A DNA stretch of 64,000 nucleotides, taken from the NCBI RefSeq assembly GCF_016654005.1, contig NZ_JAEPWN010000002.1, positions 310,001 to 374,000 of the forward strand. Reading direction: 5' to 3'. The position numbers were made by a program, and so were the translations under genes. Origin of the DNA: Brevundimonas nasdae (GTDB lineage Bacteria; Pseudomonadota; Alphaproteobacteria; Caulobacterales; Caulobacteraceae). How positions within the stretch are numbered: the stretch's first letter is position 1; the number at the start of each line of letters is the position of its first letter. Positions 57,098 through 64,000 of the stretch are shown here, one piece after another. The notes beneath the pieces are model-generated. The model was not told the origin of the DNA, searched no databases, and saw nothing but the letters and a program-made list of their open reading frames with translations.

Positions 57098-58393
57098 ATG
57101 GACCTCGCCAAACGCGCCTATGACCACGGCTTCCGCCTGGACCCGATTGTTCGCAGCCTGCTGGACACGGATTTCTATAAGCTGCTGATGCTGCAGATGA
57201 TCTGGCGCGAGCATCGCGACGTGCCGGTCACCTTTCAGGTCATCAACCGCACCAAGCGCGTGAGGCTGGCGGAAGAGATCGACATCGGCGTGCTGCGCGA
57301 CCATCTGGATCACGCCCGCACCCTGCGGTTCACCAACAAGGAGCTGGTCTGGCTGGCAGGCAACAGCTTCTATGGCGTGAAACAGATCTTCTCGCCCGAC
57401 TTCATCGCCTGGATGACCGACTATCAACTGCCCGAGTATGACCTGTCGGTGGAGGATGGGCAGTATGTGCTGACCTTCTCTGGCGCCTGGGCCGACGTGA
57501 CCCTGTGGGAAATCCCGGCGCTGGCGATCCTGAACGAACTGCGTTGCCGGGTCGGGATGCGGCGTCTGGGGCGGTTCGAGCTGGACATCCTCTATTCGCG
57601 CGCCAAGACCCGGCTGTGGTCCAAGGTCGAGCGTCTGCGGCTCTTGCCCGATCTGGCCCTGTCGGATTTCGGCACGCGGCGGCGTCACGGCTTCCTGTGG
57701 CAACGCTGGTGTATTCAGGCCCTGAAAGAAGGATTGGGATCGTCCTTCATCGGCACCTCGAACGTGCTGCACGCAATGGAGAATGATCTGGAAGCCATCG
57801 GCACCAACGGCCACGAACTGCCGATGGTGCTGGCCGCGCTGGCCCCGGACGACGCCACTTTGGCCCAGACCCCCTACGCCGTGCTGGACGAATGGCGCAG
57901 GCATTATGCGGGCAATCTGCTGATCGTCCTGCCTGACGCCTTCGGCACCGAGGCGTTTCTGGAGCAGGCGCCGGAATGGGTCGCCGACTGGACCGGCTTC
58001 CGTCCCGATTCCGCCCCGCCCATCCCGGCGGGCGAGCGCCTGATCGACTGGTGGAAATCGCATGGCCGTGATCCCCGCGAGAAGCTGCTGATCTTCTCGG
58101 ATGGCATGGACATCGACGGCATCGAGGCGACCCACGCCCATTTCCACGGCCGCGCGCGTCTCAGCTTCGGCTGGGGCACCAATCTGACCAATGACTTCCG
58201 CGACTGCTCGCCAGCCTTCGCGCCCGAACTTGAGCCGATCTCCCTGGTCTGCAAGGTGGTCGCGGCAGGTGGCCGCCCCGCCGTCAAACTGTCGGACAAT
58301 CCGGAAAAGGCGGTGGGCGATCCGGCCGAGATCGAACGCTATCGCCGCGTCTTCGGCGTGCGGGGACTGACGGCTCAGCCCGTCACCGTCTGA
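57098..58393 (+). CDS. pncB: Nicotinate phosphoribosyltransferase
   Basis: 431 residues, normal for the family. [19 protein letters not shown] at the N-terminus, [24 protein letters not shown] with the catalytic His region, and [11 protein letters not shown] near the end. It makes nicotinate mononucleotide in NAD salvage. GGAAGCATC leads ATG 57098; it follows dinB by eight bases and is probably on the same mRNA, a chance partner. An NrtR-like regulator is at 34470. Confidence 0.96.
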   Translation: MDLAKRAYDHGFRLDPIVRSLLDTDFYKLLMLQMIWREHRDVPVTFQVINRTKRVRLAEEIDIGVLRDHLDHARTLRFTNKELVWLAGNSFYGVKQIFSPDFIAWMTDYQLPEYDLSVEDGQYVLTFSGAWADVTLWEIPALAILNELRCRVGMRRLGRFELDILYSRAKTRLWSKVERLRLLPDLALSDFGTRRRHGFLWQRWCIQALKEGLGSSFIGTSNVLHAMENDLEAIGTNGHELPMVLAALAPDDATLAQTPYAVLDEWRRHYAGNLLIVLPDAFGTEAFLEQAPEWVADWTGFRPDSAPPIPAGERLIDWWKSHGRDPREKLLIFSDGMDIDGIEATHAHFHGRARLSFGWGTNLTNDFRDCSPAFAPELEPISLVCKVVAAGGRPAVKLSDNPEKAVGDPAEIERYRRVFGVRGLTAQPVTV

Positions 58394-58429
58394 AACCCGG
58401 CCTTAAGCTCAACGATGCATAAGGGCATC

Positions 58430-59173
58430 ATGAACGCTTTTATCGACAAGATGCGTCGTCGCGCAGGCCGTTATCTCGACGTGCGGCCCATGACCGTCCG
58501 ACCTGCGCGCGGCGTGCTCAGCCTGTCGTTCGACGACATCCCCGCATCCGCCTGGACCGAGGCCGGGCCGATCCTGGCCGAGCACGGGGTGCTTGCGACC
58601 TATTATGTCTGCGGCGGTCTGGCAGGCGGTCGCAACATGGCCTTGCCGCAGTTCGAGGTCGAACACCTGCAAGACCTCTATGAGGCCGGGCACGAGGTCG
58701 GCTGCCACACCTATGAGCACGTCTCGACCCTGACCCTGTCGCCCGTCGAATTGGACGCCAGTCTGGCCCGCAACGCCGCCTGGGTGGCCGAGCGTCTGGA
58801 CGGCTATGAGATGCAGACCTTCGCCTATCCGTTCGGCGACTGCGCCCTGAAGGCCAAACCGGTCATAGACAACCGTTTCCTGTGCGGACGCGGGGTGCGT
58901 GATGGCGTCAACGCAGGGACAGCGGACCGCAACCTGCTTCAGGCCATCGGCCTGGAGAGCCGCCGCCTGCCAGGCTATGATCTTGAGAAGCTAATCGAGG
59001 AGACGGCGGCGTCAAAGGGTTGGTTGATCGCCTATGGCCACGACGTCAGCGACGCCCCGACCCCCTACGGCTGCCGCCCTGAGAACCTCGATCGTCTGAT
59101 CCGGCTAGCCAAGGCCGCAAATCTGGATATCCAGCCTGTTGCGGCGGCGTGGCGGTTGGCGACGGCGGGTTGA
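58430..59173 (+). CDS. Polysaccharide deacetylase family protein
   Basis: About 247 residues with a NodB homology domain: LSLSFDDIPASAW (Asp pair), the metal His-x3-His in GCHTYEHVSTL, FAYPFGDCALKAKP and LIAYGHDVSDAPTP. It removes acetyl groups from a sugar polymer. No signal peptide is seen, so the site of action is not obvious. ATG 58430 is chosen for AAGGGC six bases upstream; 58415 is also open. Confidence 0.88.
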   Translation: MNAFIDKMRRRAGRYLDVRPMTVRPARGVLSLSFDDIPASAWTEAGPILAEHGVLATYYVCGGLAGGRNMALPQFEVEHLQDLYEAGHEVGCHTYEHVSTLTLSPVELDASLARNAAWVAERLDGYEMQTFAYPFGDCALKAKPVIDNRFLCGRGVRDGVNAGTADRNLLQAIGLESRRLPGYDLEKLIEETAASKGWLIAYGHDVSDAPTPYGCRPENLDRLIRLAKAANLDIQPVAAAWRLATAG

Positions 59174-59184
59174 CCACACGAAAA

Positions 59185-59296
59185 CATCGTCACCCTCGGC
59201 CTTGACCCGAGGGCCGGGTCGTCCGCCGCATTGCGCATGAGGCCCACAGAATTCGAACTACGCCTGATCCTCGGGTCAAGCCCGAGGATGACGATG
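59185..59296. repeat. Palindromic intergenic repeat (family B)
   Basis: CATCGTCACCCTCGGCCTTG... (59185-59212) faces its near-exact reverse complement at 59269-59296, spacer 56 bases. It lies between convergent genes and shares the GTCATCCTCG core with 46886-46919. Confidence 0.7.
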
Positions 59297-59318
59297 CAGC
59301 GCAGTTTGGATCAAGGAG

Positions 59319-60227
59319 TTAGACCGCCTTGCGCCTGTCCGCCCAGGCGATCAGTTCCTTCCTTGGCCAGACCATCAGCCACGACCGCGCGGTGTATTCG
59401 CCGCTGTCGATCAGCGCCTTCCGCGACGCCGAGGCCGTGCCAGCACGTTCGGTGTGGATCGGCGCCGGGCCCTGATGCACCATGAAGGCGCCGCCGTTCA
59501 GAGGGTTCAGGCGCAGGTGCGCCAGACGCGGACTGATCTCGGTCAGGGGCGGATCATAGAACCAACTGGAGCCAATCATTCCCGCCAGTTCAGGCCGTCC
59601 GCGGCACAGCTCCGCCGCCGTGGCCCAGGCCTCGTTCCAGCCGTCCTCGTTGAAGCCGCGCAGCCACCGGCTTTCGGTATGCACCTCCAGCCACGGCTCG
59701 CGCTTGGCGCCCGCCGCCAGATAACGGAACAGGGGCTTCAGGCCCCAGCCCTCACGGACATGGGTGATGATCTGGCCTGGTCCGACCGGCGAGCTTAGAT
59801 CGATCACCTGGCTCTTGGCCGCAGGCACGCTGAGGGCCAAGGAGAAGCGCACATCCTTTGACCAGTGGTCGAAGTCATAGTCGCCCTGGGCCTTGGTCAG
59901 GAAGGCGGCCAGTTGCTCGATCCAGTAAGGATACTGGGCCATCACCTCGGCAGGCAGGGCCATGGCCCGCACACGGTCAGGCAGTTGCAGCGTCCACGCC
60001 GCCACCAGCCCCCGTCGTACGTCGTTGGACGCATCCGCCCCCAGCACCAGATCGACCGCCTTGGCGGGCAGCTCGAAGTCCCAGTGCGGCGCGGCCTCCA
60101 CGGCCTTTGCGGCGGCGGGGACCAGAGCGGCGTCCACGCGGGCGCGATCTTCAGGAGAGAGCCTGTCCAGCACGGCCTGGAAGGCAGCAACGTCGGGGGT
60201 CAGGTGCATATCCATGTTCGCCAACAT
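59319..60227 (-). CDS. Hypothetical protein, cytoplasmic
   Basis: About 302 residues. HLTPDVAAFQAVLDRLSPEDRARVDAALVP, then AVDLVLGADASNDVRRGLVAAWTLQLPD, VIDLSSPVGPGQIITHVREGWGL, WFYDPPLTEISPRLAHLRLNP and IHTERAGTASASRKALIDSG. The strongly conserved-looking second half (NPLNGGAFMVHQGPAPIHTE) suggests an enzyme, but I do not recognise it. Start 60227, 60215 or 60209 possible; none has a good ribosome site. Confidence 0.75.
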   Translation of the reverse strand: MLANMDMHLTPDVAAFQAVLDRLSPEDRARVDAALVPAAAKAVEAAPHWDFELPAKAVDLVLGADASNDVRRGLVAAWTLQLPDRVRAMALPAEVMAQYPYWIEQLAAFLTKAQGDYDFDHWSKDVRFSLALSVPAAKSQVIDLSSPVGPGQIITHVREGWGLKPLFRYLAAGAKREPWLEVHTESRWLRGFNEDGWNEAWATAAELCRGRPELAGMIGSSWFYDPPLTEISPRLAHLRLNPLNGGAFMVHQGPAPIHTERAGTASASRKALIDSGEYTARSWLMVWPRKELIAWADRRKAV

Positions 60228-60318
60228 CGCACATGACGGTTGGCGAAGCTTTAACCCGTCAAACGGGTGACGCCGCCCTTGCCCCGCGCTAAACCGCGAA
60301 CAGATAAAAGGAGCCCCC

Positions 60319-60777
60319 ATGACCGTAGAAGCCCGCATCGCCGAACTCGGCATCACCCTTCCTGAACCGGCCAAGCCGGTCGCCAGCTATGTTTCCTTCG
60401 TCCGTTCGGGCAACCAGATCACCATCTCGGGCCAGCTGTCGAACGACGCCAATGGCGGGATCAAGGGCACGGTCGGCGTCGACGTGACCCCGGAGCAGGC
60501 CGCCGAGGCCGCCCGCCTGTGCGGCATCAACCTGATCGCCCAGATCAAGGCCGCCGTGGACGGCGACCTGGAGCGCGTCGTCCGCATCGTCAAACTGGGC
60601 GCCTTTGTTCAGGCCGGTCCTGATTTCGAAGCCATCCCCGCCGTCATCAACGGCTGCTCGGACCTGATGGTCCAGGTCTTCGGCGACGCGGGAAAGCACG
60701 CCCGTTCGGCCGTCGGCGTCTATAAGCTGCCGCTGGGCTTCGCCGTCGAGATCGACGCGATCGTGGAGATCCGCTGA
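60319..60777 (+). CDS. RidA family protein
   Basis: 152 residues of the Rid/YjgF/YER057c family, long type: VEARIAELGITLPEPAKPVASYVSFVRSGNQI, then LSNDANGGIKGTVGVDVTPEQAAEAARLC and VVRIVKLGAFVQAG, ending GVYKLPLGFAVEIDAIVEIR. Rid proteins hydrolyse reactive enamines and imines. AAAAGGAG eight bases before ATG 60319. The stop overlaps the following gene's CTG start. Confidence 0.92.
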   Translation: MTVEARIAELGITLPEPAKPVASYVSFVRSGNQITISGQLSNDANGGIKGTVGVDVTPEQAAEAARLCGINLIAQIKAAVDGDLERVVRIVKLGAFVQAGPDFEAIPAVINGCSDLMVQVFGDAGKHARSAVGVYKLPLGFAVEIDAIVEIR

Positions 60778-61919
60778 TCTTTCAGATCTCGGTTCACGAC
60801 CAGATCGCCGACATAGGCCGCGAGGCCTGGGACGCGTGCGCGCGTCCCACCGGCGATCCCTTCGTCTCCTACGACTTCCTGCACGCCTGCGAGGCGTCAG
60901 GCAGCGCCGCGCCGCGTCAGGGCTGGGCCCCGCGCCATCTGGCCCTGCGTGACGAAGACAACGCCGTGCTCGGCGTCATGCCCCTCTATCTGAAGGGCAA
61001 CAGCCAGGGCGAATACGTCTTCGACCACAGCTGGGCCGATGCCTACGAACGGGCGGGCGGGCGTTATTATCCCAAGCTGTTGGGCGCCGTGCCGTTCACG
61101 CCTGCGACCGGCCCGCGCTTCCTGAATCATCCCGACATCGACGCCGCGACCGTGCGTCAGGCCCTGCTGCAGGGCGCCCTGACCCTGGTCGAACGGCTGG
61201 GCGTCTCGTCCCTGCACGTCAACTTCCCGGTGGAGACGGAATGGTCGGCCATGGCCGAGGCCGGGCTGCTGCCACGCCAGGACATCCAGTTCATCTGGCG
61301 CAACGACGGCTATCAGACCTTCGACGACTTCCTGGCCGCCCTGTCGGCCAACCGGCGCAAGACCATCAAGCGCGAGCGTCGCGACGCCCAGGCCGATCTG
61401 GATATCCGCGTCCTGACCGGCGACGCCTTGGCCGAGGCGCACTGGGACGCCTTCTTCGCCTTCTACATGGACACCGGCTCGCGCAAGTGGGGCCAGCCCT
61501 ATCTGACGCGCGACTTCTTCACCCGCGTGGGCCAGACGATGGCCGACCGCATCGCCCTGGTCATGGCCTTCCGCGACGACACGCCCATCGCGGGCGCACT
61601 GAACTTCATCGGCCGCGACGCCCTCTATGGCCGCCAGTGGGGGACGCTGGAGGACGTGCCCTTCCTGCATTTCGAGCTGTGCTATTATCAGGCCATCGAG
61701 TTCGCCATTTCACGCGGCCTGTCCCGCGTCGAGGCGGGCGCGCAGGGCGAGCACAAGATCGCACGCGGCTATCTGCCCTCCCCCGTCTATTCCGCCCACT
61801 TCATCGCCGATCCGGCGCTGCGTGAACCCGTCGCCCGCTATCTGGACGGCGAACGTCCGGCGATGCAGGCGGAAATGGCGGCCATGACCGACGATCTGTC
61901 GCCCTATAAGCGCGCTTAA
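60774..61919 (+). CDS. GNAT/FemAB-fold protein (COG3146 type) with probable CTG start
   Basis: About 381 residues. The fold is recognised from PFVSYDFLHACEASGS, APRHLALRDEDNAVLGVMPLYLKG, EYVFDHSWADAYER and RVEAGAQGEHKIARGYLP. The frame is open and conserved in character back to the ridA stop, with no ATG, GTG or TTG before ATG 60966. CTG 60774 has GGAG five bases upstream and overlaps the ridA TGA (CTGA); ATC 60777 is the alternative. A start at 60966 would delete 64 family residues. Function unknown; acyl or aminoacyl transfer is inferred. Confidence 0.8.
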   Translation: MIFQISVHDQIADIGREAWDACARPTGDPFVSYDFLHACEASGSAAPRQGWAPRHLALRDEDNAVLGVMPLYLKGNSQGEYVFDHSWADAYERAGGRYYPKLLGAVPFTPATGPRFLNHPDIDAATVRQALLQGALTLVERLGVSSLHVNFPVETEWSAMAEAGLLPRQDIQFIWRNDGYQTFDDFLAALSANRRKTIKRERRDAQADLDIRVLTGDALAEAHWDAFFAFYMDTGSRKWGQPYLTRDFFTRVGQTMADRIALVMAFRDDTPIAGALNFIGRDALYGRQWGTLEDVPFLHFELCYYQAIEFAISRGLSRVEAGAQGEHKIARGYLPSPVYSAHFIADPALREPVARYLDGERPAMQAEMAAMTDDLSPYKRA

Positions 61920-63601
61920 ACGGGCTTCTGCGCCCACAGGTGATACATGCCGGCGAACAGGGTCGGATGCTGCGCCTCCAGCCGGTCCCACAGATTCAGA
62001 TCCAGCGGATCCGCCGCCCCGAACATTTCGCGAAACCGCCCGACGGCCTCGGGCGGCGCCTCGAACCCGACCAGACGCAGCCCTGCGCCTTCGACCAGTT
62101 CAGCCAACTGCGGCGGGGTGTAGCGATGCTCCTGCACATGGAAGACCAGATCGCGACAGCCGCTCAGGCTGTAGAAGTCCGCGCTCTGTTTCAGCGCCGC
62201 CAACGGTTCACTATCCGGCAGGGCTAGCACATGGGTGCGGAACGCGCGAATGTCCCCATCCGTCGCCCGCCAGCCCCTCTCCGCGATCACGTCATGGGCC
62301 AGCCGCACCAGAGCCCTCGCCCGCTCGCTGTAGAGGCCCAGGCGGATCACCCCGCCCGGCCGCGTGACGCACGCCAGCTTCGCCAGACCATCCTGTGGCC
62401 GCGCCATGTGATGGATCACCCCGGTCGAAGTGACGATGTCGAACCGTTCCTCGACCAAGTCCAGGGCCAGAATGTCCCCTTGCACGAAGCGGACATTCGT
62501 CAGCCCCAGTTCATCGGCCACCCGCGCGCCGTGGGCCAGACTGGCGCGGCTCAGGTCCATCGCCGTGATGTTCAGGGATCGGTCCATGCGGGCCAGGTCG
62601 ATCGGCTCGAACCCCGTGCCGCAGCCCGCGACCAGCAGGCGCTCCGTCTGTCCGCCGAACGCCCGCCGGTCCAGCCCCGGCAAGGCGACGACCGCATCAC
62701 GCAGGGCGCGCGGCGATGGCGCGGGCGGCGCGCTCCATCGCGGATAGGGATTGGCCTCATACTGTTCGCGCACGGCGACGGAGACGGCGTCTTCCCCCTC
62801 CGGCGTCAGAGTCGGCAGGGTTTCGCGCAGCGTTCGCTCCCTCTCCGGTTCGGTGACGGTGCGCAGAACCAACTGAGCCTGCATCGGCCCATCCTGCCCC
62901 AGCGCCGTGGCCTCAATCACTGACAGAGGGCGGAACATTGAGGCGATCAGGCCGACCGCATCACTCGCGCGAGACGGCACCTGGGCGGCATATTCCGACG
63001 CAAACCCGCTCAGCCCCAGCGCGCAGACCAGGGCACGCAGCGTCTCGCCTTCCATATCCTCCGCCGCCAGCAGGGCCGCGCGCACGGCATTCAGCCGCGC
63101 CTCCATTTCCGCGCTGACGTTTACGCATCGCGACAGGAAGGCCAGCCAAAGCGGATCGCCCCCCATCACCGCCAGCGCCGCTGCCGATCCGTCAAATCCG
63201 CCTTGTTTCCGCAACAGGGTTTCAGCCGTCACCCGCGCCAGTCCCTGCGGCTCCACTGTCGTCGCGGCGAAGCACGCGTTCAGGTCGACGTCCAACTGCC
63301 GATGCCAGGCGCGCGGCGACAACTCCGCCAGCAGACCCGCCAGCGCAGGCGCAACCCGCGCCCGCAAATCCGCATCCGCCAGTTCCATCGCCCGGCTCAG
63401 CAACTGCGTCGCCGTCGCCGCCTCGCCATGCCGCGCCAGGAACAGCCCCATGCCCGCCACTGCCCCCGGATGGTCCCGGTGTTGCGCCAGACAGGCCTTG
63501 TAAGCCGCAAAGGCGCCGTTCAGGTCCCCCGCCGCCAGCGCCCGCTCCGCCGTCGCGACCAGCGCATCAGCGGCCTGATTTCTTTGGATCGTTTCCCCCA
63601 T
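61916..63601 (-). CDS. TPR-containing SAM-dependent methyltransferase
   Basis: 561 residues. N-terminal tetratricopeptide-type helices (about 10-85: VATAERALAAGDLNGAFAAY, HPGAVAGMGLFLARHG). The C-terminal class I methyltransferase has motif I LLVAGCGTGFEPIDLA, ITAMDLSRASL and FDIVTSTGVIHHMARP. Such fusions modify proteins or large molecules bound by the repeats. The 3' end overlaps the convergent GNAT gene by four bases. Target unknown. Confidence 0.87.
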   Translation of the reverse strand: MGETIQRNQAADALVATAERALAAGDLNGAFAAYKACLAQHRDHPGAVAGMGLFLARHGEAATATQLLSRAMELADADLRARVAPALAGLLAELSPRAWHRQLDVDLNACFAATTVEPQGLARVTAETLLRKQGGFDGSAAALAVMGGDPLWLAFLSRCVNVSAEMEARLNAVRAALLAAEDMEGETLRALVCALGLSGFASEYAAQVPSRASDAVGLIASMFRPLSVIEATALGQDGPMQAQLVLRTVTEPERERTLRETLPTLTPEGEDAVSVAVREQYEANPYPRWSAPPAPSPRALRDAVVALPGLDRRAFGGQTERLLVAGCGTGFEPIDLARMDRSLNITAMDLSRASLAHGARVADELGLTNVRFVQGDILALDLVEERFDIVTSTGVIHHMARPQDGLAKLACVTRPGGVIRLGLYSERARALVRLAHDVIAERGWRATDGDIRAFRTHVLALPDSEPLAALKQSADFYSLSGCRDLVFHVQEHRYTPPQLAELVEGAGLRLVGFEAPPEAVGRFREMFGAADPLDLNLWDRLEAQHPTLFAGMYHLWAQKPV

Positions 63602-63637
63602 CCGCCCACTATGCCGCCCGCCGCCGCGTCGCGCATG

Positions 63638-63668
63638 AAAAAAGGCCCGGACGTTTCCGCCCGGGCCT
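63638..63668 (-). terminator. Rho-independent terminator of clpA
   Basis: AGGCCCGG (63643-63650)/CCGGGCCT (63661-63668); on the minus strand the hairpin is followed by TTTTTTC, about 35 bases after the clpA stop. Confidence 0.88.
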
Positions 63669-63702
63669 GATTTCTTTGCGTGAAGGTTGGGTCAGGCCGA
63701 AC

Positions 63703-64000
63703 TCAGGCCGTCTCTTCTTCCTCTTCCGACTTGGCCGGAACGCCGTTGGCGCTGGAGATGTCGAAGTCGATTTTGCCGTCCTTCAACTGCACCTTGACGT
63801 GCCCGCCGCGCGTCAGGCGCCCGAACAGGATGTCGTCGGCCAGCGGCTTCTTGATCGAGTCCTGGATGACCCGCGCCAGGGGACGCGCGCCATACAGTTC
63901 GTCGAAGCCGTTCTTGGCCAGCCAGTCGGCAGCTTCGTCGGTCAGTTCGATGGTGATGTTGCGGTCCGCCAGTTGGGCTTCCAACTGCAGCACGAACTTG
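63703..64000 (-). CDS. clpA: ATP-dependent Clp protease ATPase subunit ClpA, C-terminal end
   Basis: The last 98 residues are in the window; the rest lies beyond the right edge. FVLQLEAQLADRNITIELTD, AADWLAKNGFDELYGARPLARVIQ and LADDILFGRLTRGGHVKVQL are the conserved small D2 domain of ClpA. The protein ends in an acidic tail (SEEEEETA). ClpA unfolds substrates for ClpP. Confidence 0.93.
   Translation of the reverse strand, partial: KFVLQLEAQLADRNITIELTDEAADWLAKNGFDELYGARPLARVIQDSIKKPLADDILFGRLTRGGHVKVQLKDGKIDFDISSANGVPAKSEEEEETA

Noticed and set aside
56951..58147. 398-residue minus-strand frame opposite pncB
   Set aside because: Shadow of pncB and the dinB end; no family features.

Overview
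The window is GC-rich chromosomal DNA from an alphaproteobacterium, most likely Caulobacterales and probably close to Brevundimonas or Caulobacter. The main evidence is a divK-pleD operon with one-base-shared stop/start, an spmX-type lysozyme-derived polarity protein, a flbT-flaF pair, UPF0262/DUF2948/DUF3126 family genes, and a tRNA-His with A73 and a G1:U72 pair. I see no insertion sequence, prophage, CRISPR array, rRNA operon or replication origin. Genes are dense and mostly housekeeping; five tRNA genes (His, Phe, Thr, Leu, Ser) are scattered through it.

Region by region. 1-9.4 kb: the end of a siderophore-interacting flavoprotein, a sugar-phosphate transferase, an M28 peptidase lipoprotein with a second lipoprotein, ligA, a LytTR regulator divergent from an acyltransferase, a DUF2147 protein and an aldo/keto reductase. 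9.5-12.4 kb: tRNA-His, an exbB-exbD-tonB energy-transduction operon, tRNA-Phe. 12.4-17.1 kb: a leftward cluster murA, DUF2948, UPF0262, infA, maf, RNase E/G-like, yacG. 17.2-28.4 kb: tRNA-Thr, an HxlR regulator divergent from a quinone oxidoreductase, a repeat-containing surface-type protein, msrB, an S41-like protease, lipB, a lone FliN-like protein, tRNA-Leu, mgtE, spmX, isovaleryl-CoA dehydrogenase, a DUF3008 protein and exoD. 28.4-30.3 kb: a gene-poor stretch with lineage-specific membrane proteins and a 17-base match to the 3' end of 16S rRNA. 30.4-35.6 kb: flbT-flaF, acidic and stress-type small proteins, a MoxR ATPase, a lipoprotein with 16-residue repeats, an HD hydrolase, an NrtR-like regulator, tRNA-Ser. 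35.7-44 kb: a secreted GH3 glucosidase with a LacI-type operator, cysE, Nudix, nitroreductase, DedA, DUF817, queF. 44.2-53.9 kb: nitronate monooxygenase, a porin-like protein, a cold-shock protein followed by an IF-1-like protein, the cbs-cystathionine lyase operon, rnr, Nudix, rpmG. 53.9-64 kb: divK-pleD divergent from dinB, pncB, a polysaccharide deacetylase, ridA followed by a GNAT-fold protein that probably starts at CTG, a TPR-methyltransferase, and the end of clpA.

Themes linking the genes: cell polarity and motility (spmX, divK, pleD, flbT, flaF, FliN-like); cysteine and sulfur metabolism (cysE, cbs, cystathionine lyase, msrB); NAD metabolism (NrtR-like regulator, pncB); envelope biogenesis and energised outer-membrane transport (murA, exbB-exbD-tonB, exoD, sugar transferase, GH3). 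No obviously new multi-gene system stands out. The most unusual items are the anti-Shine-Dalgarno element at 28.65 kb, the cspA/IF-1-like pair at 46.1-46.6 kb, the CTG-started gene at 60.77 kb, the zinc-ribbon DinB, and the tRNA-Thr gene with two mismatched stem pairs.
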